A stretch of 61,038 nucleotides of DNA, taken from NCBI RefSeq assembly GCF_002159555.1, contig NZ_NFIV01000011.1, forward strand, positions 1 to 61,038, in the 5' to 3' direction. Position 1 is the first letter of the stretch. Each line of letters starts with the position of its first letter. Source of the DNA: Muribaculum sp. An289. GTDB lineage: Bacteria > Bacteroidota > Bacteroidia > Bacteroidales > UBA932. This document shows, in pieces, positions 26,430 to 34,833 of this stretch. The notes under the pieces are model-generated. The model made no database searches. It was not told the DNA's origin and saw nothing but the letters and a program-made list of their open reading frames with translations. The translations under genes were made by a program, and so were the position numbers.

Positions 26430-27293
26430 ATGGAGAACAACAATTTGAAGAAAATCATGTATGCTCTTATCGTCGTGGCGGTGATACTCGCCGGTGTCCT
26501 CGCTTACGTATGGATAGAGCGCAACGGGCTTGTGAACGACCTCAAGCTCGAAAAGGACCAGCTGACGGCGGAGATGATTCAGCTGCAAAACGATTATGCC
26601 AACCTTACATCTGATTACGATACCCTGAACGTCCAGTTGGACGTGGAGCGCGAAAAAGTCGAGCAGCTGATTGTGCGTATTCAGGAGACCGATGCTACCA
26701 ACCGTGCGAAAATGAGGCAGTACGAGAAGGAACTCGGGACCTTGCGTTCCATCATGAAGCATTACATATATCAGATAGACTCGCTCAACACCCTCAATAT
26801 CGAGCTCAGGGCCGATGCGGCGAAGGCCCGCGAAGAGGCGGCCGAGAGCCAGCGGAAGTATGAGGAGGTTGTCAAGGTTACTGAAGACCTTACTTCCAAA
26901 GTGGAGCAGGGGCAGGTTGTCAAAGGCCGCGGAATAGTTCTGGAAGGCCTTAACAAATCCGGTTCGGTCACTAACAGGAGCAGCCGTGTCGTAAAACTCC
27001 GCACTTCATTGAGCCTTGTCGAGAACGAGATTGCCGAAAAAGGCTGGAGGCGTGTTTATGTCAGGGTGAAGGATCCTGACGGGGTGCTGTTGGTGGAAAA
27101 TGTGGACCAGCAGTTCGACTTCAACGGTACGCCTCTTTACTATTCGTCGTCCCGCGAGGTGGATTACAACGGCGAGGAACTTGACATTATAATTTATTTC
27201 AGCGGAGAGACAGAGTACCGCAAAGGAGTGTATACGGTGGAGGTCTATACCGATGAGGCCCTTCTCGGCTCGGCGGACATGCTTCTGAAATAG
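26430..27293 (+). CDS. Membrane-anchored coiled-coil protein, unknown function
   Basis: A 287-residue protein. A short N-terminus leads into one transmembrane helix (about residues 9-29, IMYALIVVAVILAGVLAYVW), then a long coiled coil rich in Glu, Gln, Leu and Asp (about 35-165), then a compact beta-rich C-terminal domain with VYVRVKDPDGVLLVE and GVYTVEVYTDEALLG. No family name is known to me; the shape suggests a periplasmic spacer with a terminal Ig-like sensing or binding domain. I use ATG 26430 (MENNNLKK). It is 11 bases ahead of hemW. Confidence 0.75.
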   Translation: MENNNLKKIMYALIVVAVILAGVLAYVWIERNGLVNDLKLEKDQLTAEMIQLQNDYANLTSDYDTLNVQLDVEREKVEQLIVRIQETDATNRAKMRQYEKELGTLRSIMKHYIYQIDSLNTLNIELRADAAKAREEAAESQRKYEEVVKVTEDLTSKVEQGQVVKGRGIVLEGLNKSGSVTNRSSRVVKLRTSLSLVENEIAEKGWRRVYVRVKDPDGVLLVENVDQQFDFNGTPLYYSSSREVDYNGEELDIIIYFSGETEYRKGVYTVEVYTDEALLGSADMLLK

Positions 27294-27304
27294 CATGACG
27301 GATT

Positions 27305-28414
27305 ATGGCAGGCATATATGTCCATATACCATTCTGCCGGAGTTTTTGCATTTATTGTGACTTTTATTCGGAACTCTTCTCCCGCAAGGGTTCCGAATCT
27401 TTTTTTAAATCGTTTTCGGAAGAATGTGCCCTGCGCTCATCATGGGCGGCTTCTTCGGGCGGAATCGACACTTTGTATTTCGGCGGAGGGACCCCTTCAC
27501 TTCTCACGTTGGAAATGCTCGGAAGGATGATGGTCTGCCTTGCGGACAATTTCGACCTGTCGGGGCTTGTGGAGACTACGATAGAGGTCAATCCGGATGA
27601 TGTCTGCTCGAATCCCCGTGATTGGCTGGACGGACTGAAAGGCCTGGGCTTCAACCGTGTCAGTATGGGAGTGCAGTCTTTCGATGACGGGATTCTGAAA
27701 TGGATGAACCGCCGGCACGATTCGAGAGAGGCTGTCCGGGCTTATTCTTTGTTGAGGGATGCCGGGTTTGACAATATAAGCGTGGACTTGATTTTCGGTT
27801 TTGCCGGGCTGGATGATGATATTTGGATGGATACCCTTGCGAAGACGGCCGCACTTCCCGGAGGGGGTCCCGAGCATGTGTCGGCCTATTGCATGTCGCT
27901 TGAACCCGGCAGTACGCTGACGGGGCTGTACCGTGAAGGGAAATATGCCGGAATGGATGATGATGCGGCGGCCGGCCAGTATTCCATGTTGCAGAAAGCC
28001 CTTGCGGAAGCCGGATACGTGCAGTACGAGGTTTCCAATTTTGCCAGGCCGGGGAAGTATTCGAGGCACAATTCTTCTTATTGGAAAGGTGTACCTTACC
28101 TGGGGCTCGGGCCTTCGGCGCATTCGCTTTCCATAACCCCCGACGGCCGCAGGATGCGCTCCTGGAACAGCCCCGATTTGGCCTCGTATGTCGCCGGCAA
28201 CAGCCTCGGCGGCTATGAACTGCTTACTCCGGAAGAAGAGGAGGAGGAGAGGATAATGCTCGGGCTGAGATGCGTTTCCGGGGCGAGGCTTGAAAAAAGC
28301 AAGGCGGCCCCTCTCGTGAATGACGGACTGCTTGTCGGACTTCCGGACGGATTTTACCGGATTCCCGACGACAAACTTTTTATTTCAGAATATATAATAG
28401 AAAAACTGCTGTGA
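27305..28414 (+). CDS. hemW: Radical SAM heme chaperone HemW
   Basis: A 369-residue radical SAM protein of the HemW group, which binds heme and is proposed to insert it into target enzymes. The 4Fe-4S/SAM motif CRSFCIYC gives Cys11, Cys15 and Cys18, followed by DFYS and not by the fourth Cys of true HemN. The HemW-specific heme-binding HNxxYW signature appears as RHNSSYWKG. GGGTPS and the VNPDDV segment are also present. It is therefore not expected to be a coproporphyrinogen dehydrogenase. It probably shares a transcript with the coiled-coil gene upstream. Confidence 0.93.
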   Translation: MAGIYVHIPFCRSFCIYCDFYSELFSRKGSESFFKSFSEECALRSSWAASSGGIDTLYFGGGTPSLLTLEMLGRMMVCLADNFDLSGLVETTIEVNPDDVCSNPRDWLDGLKGLGFNRVSMGVQSFDDGILKWMNRRHDSREAVRAYSLLRDAGFDNISVDLIFGFAGLDDDIWMDTLAKTAALPGGGPEHVSAYCMSLEPGSTLTGLYREGKYAGMDDDAAAGQYSMLQKALAEAGYVQYEVSNFARPGKYSRHNSSYWKGVPYLGLGPSAHSLSITPDGRRMRSWNSPDLASYVAGNSLGGYELLTPEEEEEERIMLGLRCVSGARLEKSKAAPLVNDGLLVGLPDGFYRIPDDKLFISEYIIEKLL

Positions 28415-28503
28415 TGAAAATTTTTCACATATAATATCATTTCCTTTCGGCCGTACTGTCCCTGCCGGTACGCGCTGCGTGAAGGATTTTTGAGGTAATG
28501 GGA

Positions 28504-28989
28504 TTATAGGTAGATGATTATATAGACGAGAATCGCAATTGAAACCATGAGTTTCAGTCCGGTTCCGACCATAGTCCCCAAAAATGTACCAAAAGCCGCT
28601 GACACGCATCGTGAAAGCGGCTTTTCGGTATAATGCGCTTCTGCGACGAGGGCTCCGAGGAATGTTCCGAGAAGCATTCCTATCGGAGTGAAGATTATCC
28701 CTATCAGCAGTCCGGCCATGGCGCCGCGGGCGGCTGCATCCGAGCCTCCTGTGGCTTTTGTCAGTTTTGCCGGAATGATGTAATCGAGAACGGTCACGGC
28801 AAGTGTAAGTGCAAGCATGACAAGCAGCAGTGTCAGGGACATTTCATCCCCTTTGCCGTTCGTACCGCCCCAGAAATAGAGGAGCAGCAGTCCGAGCCAG
28901 CTTAACGGAGGGCCGGGAATGGCAGGGAGTATGCATCCAGCAATCCCGGCCACTCCGAATATTACCGCTATTATGCTTGCGATTATCAT
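28504..28989 (-). CDS. DUF456 family membrane protein
   Basis: A 161-residue membrane protein of the DUF456 family with about five hydrophobic helices. The family hallmark ILPAIPGPPLSWLGLLLLYF lies near residues 20-39. Gly-rich helices follow, such as LLIGIIFTPIGMLLGTFLGALVAE and FGTFLGTMVGTGLKLMVS. The frame is open further upstream, but ATG 28989 starts eight bases after the aminopeptidase stop. A GTG at 29010, overlapping that gene, is an alternative. Co-transcription with pepP is likely. The function is unknown. Confidence 0.85.
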   Translation of the reverse strand: MIIASIIAVIFGVAGIAGCILPAIPGPPLSWLGLLLLYFWGGTNGKGDEMSLTLLLVMLALTLAVTVLDYIIPAKLTKATGGSDAAARGAMAGLLIGIIFTPIGMLLGTFLGALVAEAHYTEKPLSRCVSAAFGTFLGTMVGTGLKLMVSIAILVYIIIYL

Positions 28990-28997
28990 CCTGCGGA

Positions 28998-30419
28998 TTA
29001 TTTTCCGGACATTTCCCGTTCGACGTCTTCGACGGTGTGAGGAAGCCTTTTGCTTCCGAGGGTCCTGCATCCGTTTTCGGTAATGAGCAGGTCGTCTTCG
29101 ATTCTGATTCCTCCGAAGCCGTAATATTCCTTTTCAAGGAGGCTGAAGTTTATGAATCCGGCGTTCGTCCCGGCGGCTTTCCAGTTTTCAATCAGGGCCG
29201 GGATGAAATATATTCCCGGTTCGTCCGTTATCACATGTCCCGGTTTCAGCCTTCTTGCCATCCTGAGCGAGCCGAGTCCGAGCTGAGGCGAGCGTTTCTG
29301 GTCATCATCGTAGCCGACAAGGTCTTCCCCGAGGTCTTCCATGTCATGGACATCGAGTCCCATGTTGTGCCCGAGCCCGTGCGGTTGGAACAGCCCCATG
29401 ACCCCTTTCTCGACCATTTCGTCAAGGTCTCCCTTCACGATTCCGACGGACGAGAGTCCTTCGAGCATGAGCCTTGCGGTGGCGAGGTGGACGTCTTTAT
29501 AGGTTATCCCCGGGCGTGCCATTTCAATGGCGAGATTGTTCGCATTGGAGACTATCGTATAGATTTCCTTCTGTTTTTCGGTGAATTTTCCCGATGCCGG
29601 AAGTGTCCTTGTGAAATCGGATGCGTAGTGCGTATTGCTTTCCGCCCCTGCATCGATTACGAAAAGACGGCCTTCGGTAAGGTATTGGTGGTGGGTGTGG
29701 TTGTGCAGGGTTTCGCCGTTCTGTGACAGTATGATGGCGAAAGAAGGGCCCCAGCCCTTGGATACCGTTATGCCTTCCATCAGCCCTACGAGTTCCTGTT
29801 CCTTCATACCGAGCCTTGCGTTCTTCATAGCCGCATAATGCATCTCGTAACCTATGTCGCAGGCCTTGTCGATTTCTTCTATTTCGCAGGCTTCCTTGAT
29901 GAGTCTCAGGGATATGACGGCCTTTGTCAGTTCAACGGAGGACAGTCCGGCGAGCATCTTCCGCGTGTCGTTCCCGTTTCTGGAGCATGGAACTCCTATC
30001 AGTTCCGACAGCAGAAGCATGTTGTAATACCTGTATGGCGGGAGGAAGTGTACCTTGCGCCCTTTGGCAACGGCTTCCCCTACGACTTTGAACAGGTCGG
30101 CGAAAGGCCGGCTTTCGTTGATACCGATGCGCTCCGCCTTCGAAGCCACTGTAGGCTGCGGCCCCATCCAGATGATATCGTCTATGCTGACATCGTTCCC
30201 GAAAATCATTTCTTCTCCCGAGTCGAAGTCTATTACGGCAGCAAAATCAGGTTCGTCTATTCCGAAAAAATACAGGAACGAGCTGTCCTGACGGAATCTG
30301 TACTGGTTGGACAGATAGTTTTCGGGGGCTTCGGAATTTCCAGGGAAGACGGCTATGCCTCCGCTGATCTTTTTCTTCAGCGCTTCGCGGCGGGCTTTGT
30401 ATACTTCTTTTTCAAACAT
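28998..30419 (-). CDS. pepP: Xaa-Pro aminopeptidase (M24B)
   Basis: A 473-residue metallopeptidase removing N-terminal residues ahead of proline. An N-terminal AMP_N domain (SNQYRFRQDSSFLYFFG) is followed by the pita-bread domain. The metal ligands are visible as Asp in VIDAGAE, Asp in ASDFTRTLP, His in PHGLGHNMGLDVHD, and Glu in DEPGIYF and GGIRIEDDLL. No signal peptide, so it acts in the cytoplasm. It has its own promoter at 30486-30479 and leads the DUF456 gene. Confidence 0.94.
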   Translation of the reverse strand: MFEKEVYKARREALKKKISGGIAVFPGNSEAPENYLSNQYRFRQDSSFLYFFGIDEPDFAAVIDFDSGEEMIFGNDVSIDDIIWMGPQPTVASKAERIGINESRPFADLFKVVGEAVAKGRKVHFLPPYRYYNMLLLSELIGVPCSRNGNDTRKMLAGLSSVELTKAVISLRLIKEACEIEEIDKACDIGYEMHYAAMKNARLGMKEQELVGLMEGITVSKGWGPSFAIILSQNGETLHNHTHHQYLTEGRLFVIDAGAESNTHYASDFTRTLPASGKFTEKQKEIYTIVSNANNLAIEMARPGITYKDVHLATARLMLEGLSSVGIVKGDLDEMVEKGVMGLFQPHGLGHNMGLDVHDMEDLGEDLVGYDDDQKRSPQLGLGSLRMARRLKPGHVITDEPGIYFIPALIENWKAAGTNAGFINFSLLEKEYYGFGGIRIEDDLLITENGCRTLGSKRLPHTVEDVEREMSGK

Positions 30420-30463
30420 GGTACTGTTTTTTTATTTTAATATTGTTTTTTGATTTTAATTTC

Positions 30464-30471
30464 TAATTTTG
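30464..30471 (+). promoter_or_regulatory. -7 element for the DUF4954 gene
   Basis: TAATTTTG fits TAnnTTTG, 57 bases before the ATG at 30528. It is arranged divergently with the pepP element at 30479-30486. Confidence 0.5.
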
Positions 30472-30478
30472 CAACAAA

Positions 30479-30486
30479 CAAATATA
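30479..30486 (-). promoter_or_regulatory. -7 element for pepP
   Basis: TATATTTG on the minus strand, 60 bases from the pepP ATG. Confidence 0.55.
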
Positions 30487-30527
30487 GTCGTTTTTCTTGA
30501 ATAATCATGAAATTAATTTAGGATAGC

Positions 30528-32399
30528 ATGTCGTACAGGAAACTTTCGGAAGAGGAGAAGGCTTCCCTTCAGCAGGGAGGGAACTTTTGCACGGATTGGG
30601 ACGGACTTTACGTAAAGGAAGGCTTCGATCCGGCCTATGTCAGAAACTGCCGTTTCTCGGGAACGGTCTATCTGGGCAATTTCAAGTCGCAGCATGAGCT
30701 CCCGGGAGGCTTTACCGTCCATTCCGGCATATACAATGCGGCGCTGAACGATGTTACGGTAGGGGACGATGTGCTGATTTACAACGTGAGCGGCTATATT
30801 TCGCGCTACGACATAGGGGACAGGGTAATAATCTTCGATTGCGGCAATATCTATACCCGCGAAGGAAGCGTGTTCGGCTGCGGTACCGAGGTGTCCGTGC
30901 TGGATGAGACGGGAGGGAAGACCGTGAGGATTTTTCCGGGAATGTCTTCTTCCTATGCGTGGCTGGCCGTTTTCGAGAGGAACGCTGCATTCCAGAATGC
31001 CCTCGATTCGATGGTTTCTTCCATTACTGCTTCGGTAAAATCGGACAGGGGAAGGATAGGGGACGATACCCTGCTGGCTTCCGCCATGACCGTCGACAGT
31101 GTGGATATCGCCGACAACGTAACCGTGGACGGTGCCGCCAAATTGAGGAACGGCATGATTGAGAGCGGATGTACGATAGGGTACGGAGTCATAATGGAGC
31201 ATTTCATCCTTTCTAAGCTGAGCAAGGTGAAAGGCGGTTCCAAGGTTATGTCGTCGTTTGTAGGCGAGGCGGCAATCATAGATTCGCATTATTGCGCCAA
31301 GGACTCGCTGATTTTCAGCAACTGCCATTTCGAGAACGGAGAGATTTGCGCTGCCTTCGCCGGCCCGCATACGGTCGCCCATCACAAGTCGATACTGCTC
31401 ATTGGCGGCATGTATTCGTTTTTCAATGCGGGCAGCGGCGCCAACCACAGCAACCATCTCTACCAGCTCGGCCCGCGGCATTACGGAATATTGGAACGGG
31501 GTTGCAAGATGGCTTCGGATTCCTACCTGATGCTTCCGGCCCATGTCGGTGAATATTCGTTGATTATCGGGCGCCATCACAGGCACAGGGACTCTTCCCG
31601 CTTCCCGTTTTCCTACCTTCTTGAAAGGAGGGGCTGCACTTATTGTATGCCCGGGGCCGTACTTTCCGGAGTAGGCCTGTTCAGGGACGTTTCCAAATGG
31701 CCGAAGAGGGACCGCAGGCCCGGAAGGAAGGGCTACGACAAGGTCGTTTATGATTTGTACCTCCCTTCGTTGTGCGATGCCATGATTAATGCGAAGGCGG
31801 TTCTTGAAAGGGCCCTTGCGGATATGCCGCAGGTGGACGGCATACGCATAGACGTCATGGACAAGGGCGATTTCGTGATAGACGGCCTCTATATGACCTA
31901 TGATGCCGTCGTAAATGGTATAAAATATTATTCGACAGCGATTGCCATAGCCCTGGGCGATGCATTCCTGTATTCGCGCAGCCATGATGCGGTTTCGAGG
32001 GAATCCATATCCGGTGAGTCGCGCGACTATGACAAATGGCTGGACCTGTCAGGCCTGCCTGTTCCAGAAGATGCGGTAAGGAATATTGTGGAAGAGGTCG
32101 TGTCGGGAAAACTTTCCGATGTCTCCGCTATCGACAGGGAGCTGACACGTTTGTATGAAAATTATCCTGCATATAAAAATGCATGGTTCAAACGGAGGAT
32201 GTTCTATATGAACCTTTCGCCGGAGGAGATAATCGAAAACCGCAACAGGGCGGTAGACGAAATGAACAGGATGATCAAAGGTTCCGCCACACGCGACTAT
32301 CTCCTTTCGCACATGCTCGACAAGGATGATGTGTCGAAAGGGAATGCCGAAGAATATGAAGGCTATCTTTTATCCTATTCTGATGATGTTCGCCCCTAA
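30528..32399 (+). CDS. DUF4954 left-handed beta-helix protein
   Basis: A 623-residue protein of the DUF4954 family, common in Bacteroidales. The N-terminal half is a left-handed parallel beta-helix built of hexapeptide-like turns (for example VTVGDDVLIYNVSGYI and VGEAAIIDSHYCAKDSLIFSN), as in nucleotide-sugar acyltransferases. Conserved His residues occur in GPHTVAHHKS, SGANHSNHLYQLG and IIGRHHRHRDSS. The C-terminal ~200 residues are helical. It may act on a nucleotide sugar, but no substrate is established. The 3' end overlaps murA by 30 bases on the opposite strand. Confidence 0.85.
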   Translation: MSYRKLSEEEKASLQQGGNFCTDWDGLYVKEGFDPAYVRNCRFSGTVYLGNFKSQHELPGGFTVHSGIYNAALNDVTVGDDVLIYNVSGYISRYDIGDRVIIFDCGNIYTREGSVFGCGTEVSVLDETGGKTVRIFPGMSSSYAWLAVFERNAAFQNALDSMVSSITASVKSDRGRIGDDTLLASAMTVDSVDIADNVTVDGAAKLRNGMIESGCTIGYGVIMEHFILSKLSKVKGGSKVMSSFVGEAAIIDSHYCAKDSLIFSNCHFENGEICAAFAGPHTVAHHKSILLIGGMYSFFNAGSGANHSNHLYQLGPRHYGILERGCKMASDSYLMLPAHVGEYSLIIGRHHRHRDSSRFPFSYLLERRGCTYCMPGAVLSGVGLFRDVSKWPKRDRRPGRKGYDKVVYDLYLPSLCDAMINAKAVLERALADMPQVDGIRIDVMDKGDFVIDGLYMTYDAVVNGIKYYSTAIAIALGDAFLYSRSHDAVSRESISGESRDYDKWLDLSGLPVPEDAVRNIVEEVVSGKLSDVSAIDRELTRLYENYPAYKNAWFKRRMFYMNLSPEEIIENRNRAVDEMNRMIKGSATRDYLLSHMLDKDDVSKGNAEEYEGYLLSYSDDVRP

Positions 32400-33677
32400 G
32401 GAGTTGAGCCGTTTGTCTATGTCCTGGTAGCCCCTGTCAATCTGCTCGATGTTGCCTATGGTGCTTGTGCCCTCGGCCCCCATCGCGGCTATGAGCAGGG
32501 CTATTCCCGCACGTATGTCCGGCGAGGACATCTTTCTTGCCCTGAGGCGTATCCTGTGGTCATGGCCTATGATTACGGCCCTGTGCGGGTCGCAGAGGAT
32601 AATCTGGGCGCCCATGTCGATGAGGTTGTCCACGAAGTAGAGCCTGCTCTCGAACATTTTCTGATGTATCAGCACGCTTCCCTGTGCCTGGGTGGCCACC
32701 ACCAGCATGACACTGAGCAAATCCGGCGTGAGTCCCGGCCACGGGGCGTCCGAAATGGTCATTATGGAGCCGTCGAGGAATGTCTCTATACGGTAGCTGT
32801 CATGTTTCGGGATATATATGTCGTCTCCCCTCTGCTCTATGGTTATCCCGAGCCTTCTGAAACTGTCGGGGATGATGCCGAGATTCATGTATGACACGTT
32901 CTCGATTGTAACCCCGTCTCCGTTCATTGCTGCCATCCCGATGAAGCTGCCCACCTCTATCATGTCCGGAAGCATTGTGTGCTCGGTCCCGTGCAGGGCT
33001 TCGACACCCGTTATCTTCAACAGGTTGGAGCCTATGCCCTCTATTTTCGCTCCCATGCCGACAAGCATTTTGCAGAGTTGCTGGACATAAGGCTCGCACG
33101 CGGCGTTGTAAATCGTCGTAGTCCCCTTTGCAAGGACGGCGGCCATGACTATATTGGCCGTGCCCGTGACAGAGGCCTCGTCCAGAAGCATGTAACATCC
33201 TTTCAGGCCTCCTGTCTCGAAACAGAAAGTCCCAGTATTTTCATCGTATCTGTAGTCCGCTCCGAGGCTGCACATGCCTGAAAAATGGGTGTCGAGTCTC
33301 CGTCTGCCTATCTTGTCCCCTCCCGGTTTTGCGAAATATGCCTTTCCGAAGCGGGCGAGCAGGGGGCCGACTATCATGACGGAGCCTCTCAGGGCCGAAC
33401 ATTTTTTTGCAAATTCCTTGCTCTCGATGTATGAAAAATCTATATTCCCGGCTTCGAAACTGTAGCTTTCCTTTCCCAGTCTCGTTACCTTGACTCCCAT
33501 TCCGCAAAGGAGCGAGATGAGGTTGTTGATGTCGAGGATGTCCGGGATATTGTTGATTATGACTTCTTCGCTTGTCAGCAGCGTTGCGCAGATTACCTGC
33601 AATGCCTCGTTTTTCGCTCCCTGGGGCTTTATCGTCCCGTGCAGCCTGTTGCCGCCTTCTATTACGAATGATGCCAT
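32370..33677 (-). CDS. murA: UDP-GlcNAc 1-carboxyvinyltransferase
   Basis: A 435-residue enzyme of the first committed peptidoglycan step, transferring enolpyruvate from PEP to UDP-GlcNAc. It has the family opening IEGGNRLHGTIKPQGAKNE with the catalytic Lys-Asn pair (residues 22-23), RGSVMIVGPLLARFGKA, and the C-terminal IRAGIALLIAAM. The active-site loop reads KPGGDKIGRRRLD: Asp121 stands where E. coli has Cys115. An Asp at this site is known to give intrinsic fosfomycin insensitivity in other bacteria. It follows murB by 14 bases in one operon. Confidence 0.96.
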   Translation of the reverse strand: MASFVIEGGNRLHGTIKPQGAKNEALQVICATLLTSEEVIINNIPDILDINNLISLLCGMGVKVTRLGKESYSFEAGNIDFSYIESKEFAKKCSALRGSVMIVGPLLARFGKAYFAKPGGDKIGRRRLDTHFSGMCSLGADYRYDENTGTFCFETGGLKGCYMLLDEASVTGTANIVMAAVLAKGTTTIYNAACEPYVQQLCKMLVGMGAKIEGIGSNLLKITGVEALHGTEHTMLPDMIEVGSFIGMAAMNGDGVTIENVSYMNLGIIPDSFRRLGITIEQRGDDIYIPKHDSYRIETFLDGSIMTISDAPWPGLTPDLLSVMLVVATQAQGSVLIHQKMFESRLYFVDNLIDMGAQIILCDPHRAVIIGHDHRIRLRARKMSSPDIRAGIALLIAAMGAEGTSTIGNIEQIDRGYQDIDKRLNSLGANIIRIG

Positions 33678-33691
33678 GTCTCTTTCGGTTT

Positions 33692-34726
33692 TTATATGTA
33701 TTTCACTTCCGGTTTGAGATCGACTCCGAACCTTGATGCCACGGAAACCTGGATTTCACGGGCGAGTTCTATTATGTCCGAGGCCTTTGCGTTTCCGGTA
33801 TTCACGATTACAAGAGGCTGTTTTTCATAACATTTCGCCCCTTTGTGCACGGCTCCTTTCCATCCGCATTTGTCGATAAGCCATGCGGCGGAGAGTTTTA
33901 TGCGGCCGTCAGGCTGAGGATAATTCGGCGCATCCGGAAATTCCTTCGCGATATTTTCATAAACGCTTCTTTCCACATACGGGTTTTTGAAAAAGCTGCC
34001 GGCGCTTCCGATTTTTTCCGGGTCCGGAAGTTTCGAACTCCTGATTTCTATGATTGCCTCCCTTATGTCCATTTGGGTCACATACCTTATGTCCACCTGT
34101 TCCGGCTTGCGGTGATGGTATCCGGCGATTACCCTGCGAAGTTCCCCGTACTCGATGTTTGGATTGGGATTGTACGACAGGTTGAATGTCGCCGTTACTA
34201 CGGCCCAGTCGCTGTACTGGCTGGTGAACACGCTCCTGCGGTATCCGAATTTGCATTCGTTGTTGTTGAAGATTTTCCTTTCGCCGGTAGTGAGCGAATA
34301 GGCTTCTACGCTGTAGACCACGTCTTTAAGTTCTACCCCGTAGGCCCCGATGTTCTGGACGACGGCTCCTCCGACCTCGCCCGGGATTATCGACAGGTTT
34401 TCTATCCCCCAGATGCCTTCCCTTGCGCAGAAGTCGCACAGGGCCTCCCATTTTACCCCGGCCCCGACTTTGAGCATCGCCGCACCGTCCACGCGGTCGA
34501 TACCCATTATCCTCGACCTCAGCACCGTCCCGTGGAAATCCTGCGTGAACAGGATGTTGCTCCCACCGCCTATGTGCAGCAGCGGTCTCGGCAGAAGCCC
34601 CTGTTTCGCCATGTTGATGATTTGCAGCAGCTCCGGCCGCGTGTCGTATTCAATGTAGCAATCGGCTACGACATCCATTCCGAAAGTGTTGTTGTCTTTC
34701 AGCGGATAGTGATTGCGTATATTCAT
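33692..34726 (-). CDS. murB: UDP-N-acetylmuramate dehydrogenase
   Basis: A 344-residue FAD enzyme reducing the enolpyruvyl group made by MurA, giving UDP-MurNAc. The FAD-binding segment LLHIGGGSNILF lies at about residues 50-61. IIPGEVGGAVVQNIGAYG supplies the second conserved stretch and KIGSAGSFFKNPYV the catalytic Ser region. The Tyr insertion loop and C-terminal PDGRIKLSAAWLIDKCGWKG are of the long type I form. It lies immediately upstream of murA, so two consecutive steps are co-expressed. Confidence 0.96.
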   Translation of the reverse strand: MNIRNHYPLKDNNTFGMDVVADCYIEYDTRPELLQIINMAKQGLLPRPLLHIGGGSNILFTQDFHGTVLRSRIMGIDRVDGAAMLKVGAGVKWEALCDFCAREGIWGIENLSIIPGEVGGAVVQNIGAYGVELKDVVYSVEAYSLTTGERKIFNNNECKFGYRRSVFTSQYSDWAVVTATFNLSYNPNPNIEYGELRRVIAGYHHRKPEQVDIRYVTQMDIREAIIEIRSSKLPDPEKIGSAGSFFKNPYVERSVYENIAKEFPDAPNYPQPDGRIKLSAAWLIDKCGWKGAVHKGAKCYEKQPLVIVNTGNAKASDIIELAREIQVSVASRFGVDLKPEVKYI

Positions 34727-34788
34727 GGTATATAAGGTTAATAAGGTTATTGTAATTAACTGTAAGTGCGAATATAGTAAAAAATTCT

Positions 34789-34796
34789 TACTTTTG
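34789..34796 (+). promoter_or_regulatory. -7 element for the prolyl oligopeptidase gene
   Basis: TACTTTTG fits TAnnTTTG, 38 bases before the ATG at 34834. The same 107-base gap holds a weaker minus-strand TATATTCG for murB. Confidence 0.55.
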
Positions 34797-34833
34797 TGCC
34801 CTGTTTGCCGTAAAACCTTAATAAAATATAATT

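Noticed and set aside
28830-29726. A 298-codon frame antisense to pepP
   Set aside because: pepP carries all M24B metal ligands; the opposite frame has no domain or start signal.
30513-31985. A 490-codon antisense frame to the DUF4954 gene
   Set aside because: The plus-strand frame is a recognisable DUF4954 beta-helix with a promoter; the antisense product is His/Arg/Val-rich and family-less, a codon-bias shadow.
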